A program made the translations under genes and the position numbers. A DNA stretch of 64,000 bases from Saxidomus purpurata (lineage: Eukaryota > Mollusca > Bivalvia > Venerida > Veneridae), in assembly GCA_022818135.1 (NCBI GenBank), contig JAFMSR010000001.1, positions 30,933,577 to 30,997,576 on the forward strand, read 5' to 3'. Below, piece after piece: positions 12,781 through 23,708 of this stretch. How positions within the stretch are numbered: the stretch's first letter is position 1; the number at the start of each line of letters is the position of its first letter. Under the pieces are notes generated by a model, which saw nothing but the letters and a program-made list of their open reading frames with translations, was not told the origin of the DNA and searched no databases.

Positions 12781-13579
12781 TAAGTAATTTTAGTGCTGTG
12801 ATTATTCATGTTTTATACCTATAAATGTTCTGTCTACAATACAAGCCAACCACAACTGTATTTTGGTTGAAAATGTGTATTCTTTTTCATAATGATAAAA
12901 GGTATACAGTACACGCAAAGTATTTTCCAATTTTCACCTATCACCGCGATGTCCAGCCATCGTGTCCACGCCAATTTGGTTACCCAAATGCCCCCAGAGT
13001 CAGCCCAATTCGAGTGTCAGTTCGCGGTGACCATTTGTCACTGCGAATCGCACTGCGATCCGTAACTGGGCGCCGGTGTTTCGTGGTGTCCACATTCGGG
13101 TCGCCAACTTTTTGATTTTTACGGCACATTGTTTATGTAAATAATTACTTTTAAATCTACATAAACATAGTATTTACAGAAATTTATGTATTCTACAGTT
13201 TGTACTTCAATAAATATAATAAAATAGTTGTCAAATTCTTTTTTTTAGTCGAGTTGGTCACCATGATTCACCGTGACAGGCCACTGTGATTCACCGCAAC
13301 CACATATTTCAGCGCATCGTAAGTTCACGGTGGCTATTTAGGTGACCAAAACCTTTTTAGAATGACCACGTTACCGTGTCTGGTAACCGAGAATACTTTT
13401 GCGTGTACTGTACATTATTTTAAAATACTTGAAGTACTGTAATGCTTATTAAAATGCCTATTACATCATAATAAAACAAAGTAAGCTTCCGAGTCCAGAA
13501 ATATGACATTTACAGGAATTTATGAATCCATCACTATTGTAGTGATAGTTCCTATTAAACACATTTTTGACATCGTTTT

Positions 13580-13770
13580 TCAGCTGTCGTAACACAGATT
13601 CTCGTGTCTTGGAGACGATGAGAATAAAAGACGAAGAGAATGCTGCAGCGGTTGTTGGCCAGGTCAGCAACAGATGACCAGCCACTGCAGTTCCCTGAGT
13701 GAGGACCTCATTTTTCCGAGATGGAAGCATTTGACGAACTTCTAGGAGATCAAACAAAGCTGTAATCTGA
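13580..13770 (+). pseudogene. possible DUF4806-like remnant
   Basis: Downstream of a tttttcag acceptor (about 13582) two out-of-frame fragments are readable: DSRVLETMRIKDEENAAAVV (about 13590-13672) and SEMEAFDELLGDQTKL (about 13715-13764), before a gtaagc donor at about 13771. The second resembles the 'F..(m)eeF.eLe..L.d...' start of DUF4806-type domains found in proteins linked to animal transposons. The match is from memory and weak. The minus-strand ORF 13461-13757 is its shadow. Confidence 0.25.
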
Positions 13771-13774
13771 GGTA

Positions 13775-14820
13775 AGCAAAGTGTTAGCCATGTATATGAA
13801 TCTTTTAAAGTTATTTAATCAGTACTGTAACTGAACAAACTACAATGCTGACCTCATATCCACTAACCTAAATGCGCAGAAACATAATGGTCTGTTATGA
13901 GCACATGCATCTTTTCCCCTTTATCATTCTGCTATAATAAATTTATGGTAAATATTGCCCGGTGAACAAAAACCTTCGCTGCATTAATTGCGAAACTGAA
14001 AAATGTCATGTTTTAATTAATTGGTTCATTCAGTTTCCCCAGTCCTTTCTTTTTTAAATATGCCATAAAAGCCATTTGCACAACATAATTTTGAAAATTC
14101 ATAGTGTTAACATCTCTATTTAAAAACAAGTTTATGCAGGTTAGCGATATAAGGATATAGGGTCAAGATATATGTAGTTCCTCTTGTTAAGTGAAGAAAA
14201 TCAGTCGATTTTTTTATTTCTCTCTTGTTTTATTTATCTCTGAGAATCGTGTTCAGAAGTCAAATACCTTTCTGCCTTTCAAAAGCAATCTTCGTTGCTG
14301 CCGTTTGCAGCAAATATTCTACTTGAAAATAAATTAAATGCCGATAAAACGAGATATGTATGTATACCATACGCTATACAATTAATATATGCAACATATG
14401 TTTTGCATTGGAATACAAAAAAGCAAAATATTTTCTTGCGAAATACTTCTAGAGTTTAATTGATATACATGTAGATAATAGCCTGCTATTAATTAAATCA
14501 TTGAGTCTATCTAAGTTCAAAGTCAAGGTAGCTTGATGAAAAAAACAACAACAAAGCTTAGGCTTAGGAAGTACAATCTTGGTAGGGATGCTGACCGTGA
14601 CAATTGAATGACAGTTAAGTTGGGTTAGAGATTATGATGATCATGAATAGAAAAAAAAAACTAGGAAATAGTTGGGTGGTATACCTAACTATTCGCGCGA
14701 ACTTGGTAGATATTCAGTAGCTGAATACACAATAATTGTGTAGTTATTCATGTACATGTTATATTGACCTTGTCTAACTAGAGATTTATGACACACACGC
14801 GAAAATACTATCTTATTTTG
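13775..14820. other. gene-free stretch
   Basis: No exon, domain or clear repeat was seen on either strand; only AT-rich sequence and short homopolymers. Confidence 0.5.
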
Positions 14821-14830
14821 GTTTCGATTA

Positions 14831-14899
14831 ATCTACTTTCCGTTTGAATCCTAAATATAGATTCGCGGAAACTACTTGATTTAAACCGAAAGTAGGAAA
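14831..14899. promoter_or_regulatory. IRF-like site pair upstream of gene A
   Basis: ctactttccgttt (14833-14845) and aaaccgaaagtag (about 14883-14895) form an inverted pair with one mismatch. The second continues as gaaagtaggaaa and shares cgaaagtaggaaa with the site upstream of gene E (51519-51531). Repeated GAAA cores are typical of IRF/ISRE sites. The pair lies about 870 bp before the ATG of A, farther away than in the other copies. Confidence 0.4.
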
Positions 14900-15068
14900 T
14901 TTTTCAGACTGTGTCTTCATTTTACCAAATGAGAGTGTATAATGGGGGAAATTCCTGTTGATTGCGAGACCAGATAGAGCTTCTAAAACTACTTGGTAAT
15001 TAACAGTAATTTTCTAATGATAGAGCTTATATGTTTAATAATTCTTGTAATTAATTGCATGTTTTAAA

Positions 15069-15156
15069 ACATGTAGGTCGCACTTATTTTACGACCTGGG
15101 AAACCAACTTGATAAGACTTTTATCGTCTGACTCATTGGTTTGCCGACCTACATGT
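15069..15156. repeat. hairpin element, 12-bp perfect arms
   Basis: acatgtaggtcg (15069-15080) pairs with 15145-15156, with further partial pairing inside (gggaaacca with tggtttgcc). It looks like a short palindromic MITE. Confidence 0.6.
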
Positions 15157-15819
15157 ACAATAGGCTGTATGTCAGCAGTATTTGCAGTAAAATAAGACAA
15201 TCAACATATTACGACCCCAATGTGAAGAGAAAACACAAGTAACAATCAGTAAGTAGAAGTTGTATATATATACTTTGACAGTGACTGTGTGACATGCAAC
15301 GATACGATGATAGTGACAGTATCACGTACCAAGAGGCTGATGCGAATATGTTAGCTTTCAAATTTTTCGCAAGTCAATGTATACAAAAAATGATGTACTG
15401 TATAAGACGGGTAATCAACAGTGACAATGATATTCTTTGTCTCTACATATTGCAATCCGCAGAGATTAATCTAGCAAACATATTTAAATTGAGAAAAAAA
15501 ATCGGCTTAACTTAAACGAAAGACTTATCAGATGATTAACGTTACAACATATGTTAGTTAGAATATTTGATAGAAGAACACACAGACATATAGGACAATA
15601 TGCAATAACCAAAATAAAGTTTAATATCAATATGATGATAACGATTATATGTGCACAGTTCGTATAGTTTTCGTCATACATGTAGTTTCGAAAATAAGAA
15701 AACAATTTTCATTTATTTCAGCTCAAGTGTTTGGTTAACAGGAAATATATAGCTGACCAGCAATGGGGATTTTTTCTTCTAGAATCGAATTCAAATTTCT
15801 TGATTCATGCGAGGTATGT

Positions 15820-16363
15820 TTAAAGGTCTATTACTAACACCAAATCAAGTTTTCTTTTAAATCCGGAATTGTAACAGGGAAATACAGTTTGAAACTGGCT
15901 TCTAAAACTTTACAATAGCCGCGGAGTATTATCCTGTTTGAAATACTTCTACAGAAAAACAAGTGAATATTTGTGTATTTCCTTAGATTGACATGGGTGG
16001 TCTTTTTGCCCTACTTTCACTTTATTGAATGTTGTAAACAGTCAGACATATACTTTGCACATTAGTGGAAGTAAAGTTCTTCAATTATAATTGAAAACAG
16101 GCATGCTTAATTATGTACAACCTATTTACAGCCTCTCTCTGGGATATTTCTGGGAAATTACAAAGATATTTGAAAACGGGAAAACCTACTTTCGTTTTTG
16201 AAAAGGCAACATATAAGTTATTGATTCTTTTGTTAAACTCAAATTTTCAACACAATATGGTCACATTCGATGCAGTATGTCATATTTTTCCTTCTGAGAA
16301 GACGCCCGTTACGATTCCAGATTTAAAAGAAAATTCAATTTGGTGTTAGTGATGGACCTTTAA
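15820..16363. mobile_element. MITE with about 50-bp TIRs and TTAA flanks, copy 1
   Basis: 544 bp bounded by TTAA at both ends. The left end (aggtctattactaacaccaa) matches the complement of the right end over about 50 bp with few mismatches. A near-identical copy lies at 28755-29296. The flanking TTAA suggests piggyBac-type target choice (inference). The ORF 16113-16349 is inside it and has a counterpart in the other copy, so it is not a host gene. Confidence 0.85.
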
Positions 16364-17165
16364 TGAGTCTTGATAAACCTGTAATGAAAACCTAAGGGTA
16401 AAATGCAGTATTCTGTCCAGCATACACTGAATTTTGATACGTGATTATTTTCGAGCTTTTTGTAATTCTGTTGTACAGTAAGATTGTGTCTTTTAAGCTT
16501 GTCTAGATACCAGAACAATTATAATAAACACAACACTGTTTAATGTTTGTGTATTTACAGAAGCGGTTGAGTCAAGTAGACAACTCTCTAACAAGTTTAG
16601 CTTCATCGATAGACTCAGTCCACGGTGCAATCAAACTACTGGTACAGCAGCTACAGGAAACTGTTCCCGATATTTCAGGTGAAGGTGAGATTTAAATTTT
16701 TGTTGTCTGGAAGTCTCGTCGAAGTATTTTAGAACCATACAAAAGACAGAATATAAAGGATTATTTGCGTGCAGTATTTACAAGGACGTACATGTATATC
16801 TTGCATTCTTGCATACCAGATCGGAATATCTGCAGTTTTTACCAGTGCTTGAAAGTCTCATCTTATGATGATACTCACGGAGTTAATTTAACGAAACGAC
16901 ATGACTTTCCCGCACCTCATCGGAAAGTAAACGAACAAGTTAATTACGTCCCCATACCCCTTGTGCATATGACTCTCAAAATCACTTGTGACTTCACGTC
17001 AGGTAAAAGTATAACGTCCCCAAACAACCATGCCATTGAATAACCCGGGTTTGCTTTCAAGTATTCAGGAATGCATCTTTCCTTCGATAAATTTGTATTA
17101 AAATATCTATTTTAAAGCGCAAGACAGTATGCAAAAAAGTTTCTACCATGAGATTTTTTGTTTAG

Positions 17166-17266
17166 ATCGAAATATCCGTCACTTCGGGTAACTGTGTTGC
17201 GGGAACTCGGCAGACTCTTGTTCCCGCCAAAAACAGTAACGTACTCTGAGTGACGGATATTTCGAT
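17166..17266. repeat. hairpin element, 18-bp perfect arms
   Basis: atcgaaatatccgtcact (17166-17183) is exactly complementary to 17249-17266. The inner gcgggaac/gttcccgc also pair. A short palindromic MITE in intron 2 of gene A. Confidence 0.85.
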
Positions 17267-19905
17267 TTGAACTGCGTGCTCATGGAAAAAACTAATACTG
17301 TTCGATACATGTGTTGCAAACCAAAATAATATGTTGAGTTTGTCATATTTGCTGATCATCTCTCATTAGACATATCTCTATCTGAAAATACAGCTACACG
17401 TTTTATATAACTTTCTGTTGTTATACATCATAATTAATTGTTTTTGCAGGTTCAGATGGAAAGTATAATGGTAAACAACAATGTCTTAAATTTAACACGG
17501 GATTTACTTTCTAGTGTTGAGGTAATATTGCCTTCCCTTTTGACAAAAACTCAAAAACTCGAGTCACCTAGGTAGGTCAAATGTATGAACAATTACCCAG
17601 TACATGCAAATAGTTTTCACAGTAAAAATGCAAATTTATCCAGTATGTAGAAATTTAAACTAAAAATACAAAACTGACAAAATTTAAGTAGTGCATCTAA
17701 GCATGTCTGTCGCTGTGTAATGGCCCTATTTTTCCGTGTGCCGGTGCCGGCGCATATTTAATTCTTTCCTGACAAGTCAGACATCGCTTGAATTTATTCA
17801 TCGTTATATTCCTTAACTATTTTGTTATCTCTTTTCGTTTTAATATAATATCAGATATTGTTTTACACACAGCTAACCCTTTACCAAGACAAAATAACAG
17901 TCCTACAAGAAATCAGCGACTTCATACATCTCTTGAAAGATAAAGCGGACAATAAGACCATTCTTTCTAGACATATGCCGACGCTATTTGGTTTAAGCAT
18001 AGATAAGTATATAGCCGATTTTCAAAAGAAAAACAAGTTGACCTATGGAGGAAAATCACGACCGACATCTTCAATATCAATCGGACCTGCTGGCAGTAGT
18101 GTAGATCCAGATAAGACGTCTGAGGATTTGGGGACAAAAAATAAAACAGCTAGAAAAAGAAAACGAGAAATTGAACCTGACAAATGTCATGCTTAAAACT
18201 GAAAATGACGAAAAGCTATTCGAAAACAAAATTGTAAAGGAAGAAATCGAAAAAAGCCGGCTTGAAAGTGACAAAAGAACTGCAGAAATGAGCGCTCTCA
18301 TCGAAGAAAATAGCTACTTGCAAAAAGCTCTCGAAAAAGCATTGAGACGAGTTGAAATTATACCAGGTAAGAAAATTATTATTTGAAGTTAATTGGAGCA
18401 GAAGAGCTATCACTATTGAATATTAATTTATTTGAAATACACTCGAGTTTTATTTATATCAATGACTTTTACTCTGATAGTAAGTTGTTGCAACTCAACA
18501 GAACTATTTTGACTTTTTCCCACGTAATAAGTTGTATAGACTGCCATGTCATCAAAAGTAATTAGTTGTTATACAGTCAACATAATGACCATAAGCTCTT
18601 CGTTTTTAAACAGTTCAAGTATATTACCAAAGAAGGGGAAACATGATAGGTCTCATTGAAGAAGAGCTATTGACCAAACTGAATGAACATTTGAGCGACG
18701 ACAACAAGGAACTTGAAGTCATAAAATGTGAAACGTCAGCTCATATAAAGCCGGATAAACCATTACTTGTGTTATGTATTAGCACATCAAGACTTGGTAC
18801 AGATGCAAAGACCGCTATTCAAGGAGTACTAAGTATTGATGTTTCTTTATGTTTGTATTGAATTTTGTAAATAGTGTCACGTTCAGTCCTACAACTAATA
18901 TAGAAACAAAAGTTATCATTTATGATTAGCTTGAAATCAACGTCAATTTTTCTTTCAATATTTTTCCGTAGTCACCTTTCAACCACCTTCAACGTAAAGA
19001 GGTATAATCGTGATTTAAATAAACTTTTTACTGTGAAATTGATCCTGTGGTATTGAGGACGATCTTAATACCGGGCTGTTCCACTGTAATAAAATCACGA
19101 ATGTGGGAAGAACTTTCTTTTTTGTATACATGTAGTTTTGGGGTAACATGATAATAAGTCCACAACTTGTATTAGAAATTAATAGATTGCATTATGTTAA
19201 TAAATCTTAACTTAATCAGATATTATACTAGATAAAGGACATAATTATAATGCCACACGCTGATGCAATAAATTTATTTTCAAATTGGTAGAATAGATAA
19301 TTATTTGACCTTACAAGAAGATCTTCATTTGTGAATTTTATTTATTACAGATATTGAACACAGTGCATTGCTAATTTTTCATCACAAAGACGAACACGCT
19401 CTACCATCTCAGTCAAGTGAGCGAGTACTACCAGGTCCAGAGTTCAAGGCACTCGGAGGCATTTTTGATTTGGCATTTCTTACAGGGAAAGGTGTATATG
19501 CTTGTGAAATGAACAGTCGGGCTATTCCGGGCGTTGTTAAGTTCATGTGTAACGTGTCAGAAGAAATTTGTCCTGCACAGAGAAAGACAAATGATTTTGG
19601 ACGCTGAGTATGGGATTACATAACTTTTGAATTACGCCTAAAATGTATCTAAACAGAAGTCAGACAGTTACGTTGTTCTTTGTTTCTTAATACTGATTTG
19701 AAACAATAATCAAACCGACCAACCAACCAACAAGCATAGTTCATTTTAAGATACATAAAGGTTGGTCTTATAAAAGTTTTAATGTGTTTGTTTTTAAGAA
19801 ATGTTTTTTAACATTAAAACGTTATAAAGAATTCAGTTATTCACATAGAAAATCGTTTCACAATCCTCTAAAAGGATATATACATGTATTCGTATAGTGT
19901 TTAAA

Positions 19906-20160
19906 ATGATATTATCCTTCAAAGTGACCATCATAATTTTAAGAAAGACATTAAAACCTGATATGGACTCCTTTCATATATCCAAATTGTATAGACTATA
20001 GTGAATTTTGTTAAAATCGTTTTTGCTGTCCTAGTCATAGATTGAAAATCAATTATTTCTGTTACGTAAAACTATGCTTTAATTTATATCCATCAGTAAA
20101 AGACATACATGTAACTTAGTAAAACTCATTTAACATTATTTTAAAACATCTACTGTTCAG
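19906..20160 (+). repeat. dispersed repeat, about 250-300 bp, copy 1 of 3
   Basis: Shares an ordered set of words with 22923-23225 and 45428-45735: ccttcaaagtgaccat, aataattnttaanaaaacatta, tgnccta/tatccn-gtcaaaaat, gtcaataaaagatagaa-ttggtaaaactcatt. Diverged copies. No coding potential. Confidence 0.6.
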
Positions 20161-20450
20161 CATCATTTTGACCATAAGTCAGTTTGTTCAAATATTCGAA
20201 GAAAATTTATTGACTATGTCGCTTTCATTGCTTTTGAGTACACATGTAAACTGTTTAAAAATATTGGACTCGAAATGCTGCAAATTAAAAATATAGAAAG
20301 TATAGTGGGAAGTGTGATGTTTTTGAATCAGGATTGTTCCTGTTTCAAATTTTATACATTATCTGCTTGTGTGTTTTTCTAAATCAAGTATATCTTGAAC
20401 AATTATAACGTCGACTTCCGAGATCAAACTGACTTGATATCACTGTAACC

Positions 20451-20508
20451 TCTGATAGGTTCGAGCCATGCTACCGACCATGATAGGTTCGAGCCATGCT
20501 ACCGACCA
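20451..20508 (+). repeat. 27-bp tandem duplication
   Basis: gataggttcgagccatgcta followed by ccgacca occurs twice back to back. Intergenic region between A and B. Confidence 0.85.
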
Positions 20509-22140
20509 TGTATCTTTATGTGAGAAAGTTGGAAATTTTGTACGGAGATTGAGAGTCTAGTACTGGTCCTTCCCAGAAATGATGGACAGGTAAATTGTCC
20601 ATATGTAAAGATGACCGAAATATGGTTGGAAGATGCAACAACACAATGGATTGTAACCATCACAGACATACTATGTGTGCTTATAATTTATGTGTTATTT
20701 GTTTGTAACAGACAGTGTTTCGGATCTTTCCTGGTCAAATAGAGTGGACAAACGATATTGATGTCCGGAGTGGAGTTTGAGATATTCTGTATTGATGTAG
20801 ACTGTGACATCGTCCATTCCTAAACGAGTTAAAATAATCTATAAATGTTACGACATACACCGAGTCCATAGGGAAAAGGCAGAGGTAATATTCAGATTAT
20901 GAAGTCAATATATGTATATAGCCATTGAATGATTCGAAATGTTTACAAGGGAGTACAATTGTTGTAAACGCAGCAAAGAGAACGGTGAGACAGAGCTGCA
21001 CGAGACTATTGAATGGCTTCATTATTATGTTTCAAACTTAAAGACGTTTTATATTTAACATCAAAAGAAAAGAGATGGATTTTTTTGTGACTTCAAAATG
21101 TACTTTATATATGACTTTTCAATTAAAAATGTAAAGAACCGTTATTTTTCATGCAAAAGACAAACAGCTAGGTGCGTAGCTTCACCGATAAACAACAACT
21201 CACTCATGGTAAAGAATCTCTTGATGAAAACTTTTCATTATATAAACCAACAAATATTTTGCGTTTTTCTAAAGTTTATTATTCTAATCTGTTTATGACA
21301 TGCAGGATACGATTTTTAAGCTAGCTAATTAAAGATCGCTTCATCTCTCTCACTGTCATCCTTCCCCTCGTCCACTCCCTCCCACGCTGTTTGGAACGAG
21401 ATAATTCACAAATAAAAGTTTCTCTTTTCTATCTTTAAAAAGACAATAATACAATAAATAGAAGTTCAGCGCTTAATACGACAGCGTCTAGGTCAAGCCG
21501 TCAATAAAATGTGTGCCCTTTCACACAATCTAGACGATTTACTAACCTTATGTTTGACAAATACCCTCGACTAATCACAGAATTTGAAATCATTCCATTC
21601 CAATGCATTATACACACACTGTTACAATGCACAACTCAAGCAAATGAAATTGTGAACCCGATACAAGATGCATACATTTGATAATAAGCGACAGTTTGCA
21701 AAATTATGTTGATAAGTGGCATAAAAACATCTAGTCTTAGCTTTGCTTTTTGTTTTAAGTCTGGAAAGAATTTTGACGGTTGTTTTAATAGCCTCTGACA
21801 GCTATAAGTATGTAAGTGTCTGTGATATTCTTTGAAAGGTGAGATAATGCCGCCTTAAAACATCGCTTTAGTACATCGAGAAATTTCTAATGCTTCTTAC
21901 ATATCCTTTCCAAAAGTACATGTAGAGATACCTTTTCACCTCACTCACCATTGTCATTTATACCCAACCAATCAAAACATACGGCAATGACTTTTTCTTG
22001 ATAAATAGTTTCGATAGCGTTACAACCTTATCACACTTTTTCAATACACATAAATATGTGATAACTAACTGCGAATAATGAACTTTATATCTTAAAAGTA
22101 CAATCTTTATACATGCAATGTATAGATATTTGATTGTTTA
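20509..22140. other. gene-free stretch between A and B
   Basis: No exon of the family and no other domain was seen. The 66-codon ORF at 21098-21298 has no splice context or homology that I recognise. Confidence 0.5.
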
Positions 22141-22263
22141 GAGTGGATATGGAATATATCTCACCGAGAAGTGATACAATTATAACATTTTCACGAGAGC
22201 ATAGCGCGAGTTAAAATGTGAAAATTGTATCACTTTGAGTTGAGATTTATTCCATATCCACTC
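22141..22263. repeat. hairpin element, 16-bp terminal arms
   Basis: gagtggatatggaata (22141-22156) pairs with 22248-22263. Inside, aagtgatacaatt and aattgtatcactt pair as well. The tip reads cacgagagcatagcgcgag. A palindromic MITE. Confidence 0.85.
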
Positions 22264-22579
22264 AAAACAAACAAATTTTCTTTTTATTTTATGCTAACTA
22301 TTAAAACAAAAGCAAAATTATGAATATGCACTACTTAAAAAAGTAGTTCCGGCAGACCTATATCACCCACACTGAAATGAAATCTATATCATCACTCTAT
22401 ATTTCACTGATATAACACAGTATTTCATTAGTTAGCACGAAATAAAAGTATATCTATAGCAAAAAACTAAAAAGCAAGTATTTGTGTGTTTCCTTACGTA
22501 ACAACATTTTGCTTTATATTTAAGCATAGAAGAGTTTCATGTATTGGTCAGAAGCATCTCAATAATACAATATAAGGCC

Positions 22580-22784
22580 TAAAAAAATATGTTTGTTTCA
22601 GGTTTCATGTCCCAAAAAAATAGGGTAGGTAGGTAGGGATTTTTTTTTTATTCATAAACTAACCAAATTCAACATAAATTTGAATACATTTATGCTAAAA
22701 TTTTTTAAAATGCATAAAAAGTTCTTGGGTAGGGGCAAAAAATAGGGTAGGTCGGGAAACCTGAAACAAACATATTTTTTTTAC
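22580..22784. mobile_element. short MITE, about 26-bp TIRs
   Basis: The left end taaaaaaatatgtttgtttc plus aggtttc is matched by the complement of gaaacctgaaacaaacatat at the right end. The interior carries tagggtaggtaggtaggg-type words at both sides. Confidence 0.8.
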
Positions 22785-22922
22785 GACTAAGTAACAAGCA
22801 TTGCTAACACGACTGTTCCATTTCTGCATATATTAGAATAGCTAGAGTCAAACTGTGAAAAAAGGTTACTGTGTTTTTGATCTTCCAGGGATGGGTCATC
22901 AATGTTTTTCTTGCTACAAGCA

Positions 22923-23225
22923 AATGACTTTAAAGTGATATAACCCTTCAAAGTGACCATAATAATTATAAATAAAACATTAATCAGTGATTTATACTCT
23001 TAGAATAATAAACATTGCCATAGTTATAACCAAAATATAATGACGTGTTTAACAGTTTCATTCACATTGAATATAGAGGAAATCTTAAAAAAAAAAATAT
23101 TTGACTATCCTCGTCAAAAATAAAAATCCACCATTTCGGTTATGTACAATTGTATATCTTAATTTGCATTTGTCAATAAAAGATAGAACTTGGTAAAACT
23201 TATTTCTGATATGTTTTAAAAGAAT
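22923..23225 (+). repeat. dispersed repeat, copy 2 of 3
   Basis: Diverged copy of the family described at 19906-20160. It shares the opening gactttaaagtgatat(a/t)acc with the copy at 45428. Confidence 0.6.
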
Positions 23226-23708
23226 CCACTGTGGTAGCTTTTGAGCATCATTCTTAACTATAAACCAATGTGACTATTTTGAAAGGTAATATAACTTTAA
23301 ACATGGGGTGCCAAATGATCCTGGGGTAACTGACCATAATTTCCAGCATTAAAGAAAATGTAACATTGTGCCAACTGACATTTACATCATCAAGATTATT
23401 GCCAAGCGTGATTTTAAGTTTGAAGTGTCTCTTTATGTAGAACAACAGTGGTGTGAAATCTGAAGTTTGTACAGCGAATGGGGAATAAGTAATCATACAA
23501 AAACCATTTGATCTATGGACTTGCCGAAGCTTGTACATCAGCAAGATACATCACTTCTTTGCCTAAGGAAGCATTATTCATCCATACTTAACAACTAATA
23601 ACCTTGTTTCACTAAACAAAGAATTATGTAGAACTTTGAACACAACATTCTTCTTCAAGTGACCAGCATTCTTTGAAGTTACATACTAGTCAGTGGCATT
23701 TTGTTAGC

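Larger units (their letters stand above)
15763..19607 (+). pseudogene. gene A: myristoylated coiled-coil family member, frame-broken
   Basis: Six exons by homology with its neighbours: 15763-15813, 16561-16678, about 17450-17521, 17873-18366, 18614-18832, 19351-19607. Exon 1 reads MGIFSSRIEF and fits the N-myristoylation pattern. Exon 2 is helical (SLTSLASSIDSVHGAIKLL). Exons 5-6 carry the intact family domain: VQVYYQRRGN, LVLCISTSRLGTDA, LLIFHHKDEHALPSQ, LGGIFDLAFL. Two frame problems are visible. Exon 3 homology (LTRDLLSSVE) lies in a frame that does not follow from exon 2's phase-1 donor. In exon 4 the first half is open to a stop at 18196, but the heptad coiled coil (QLEKENEKL onward) is in another frame from about 18145. 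Exons 1 and 4-6 keep good splice sites. It is either a young pseudogene or carries consensus indels. A TTAA-flanked MITE starts 6 bases after the exon 1 donor. Confidence 0.75.

Noticed and set aside
12825..13115. 96-codon plus-strand ORF
   Set aside because: No recognisable domain; composition follows a locally repeated gg-tcacc-tgattcaccg type sequence.
16113..16349. 78-codon ORF with a look-alike at 29047-29259
   Set aside because: Both lie inside the two copies of the TTAA-flanked MITE.
18077..18413. Minus-strand Ser/Phe-rich ORFs opposite gene A exon 4
   Set aside because: Antisense shadows of a Glu/Lys-rich coiled-coil exon. The same applies to plus-strand ORFs at 25653-26780 opposite gene B and minus-strand ones opposite C, D and E.
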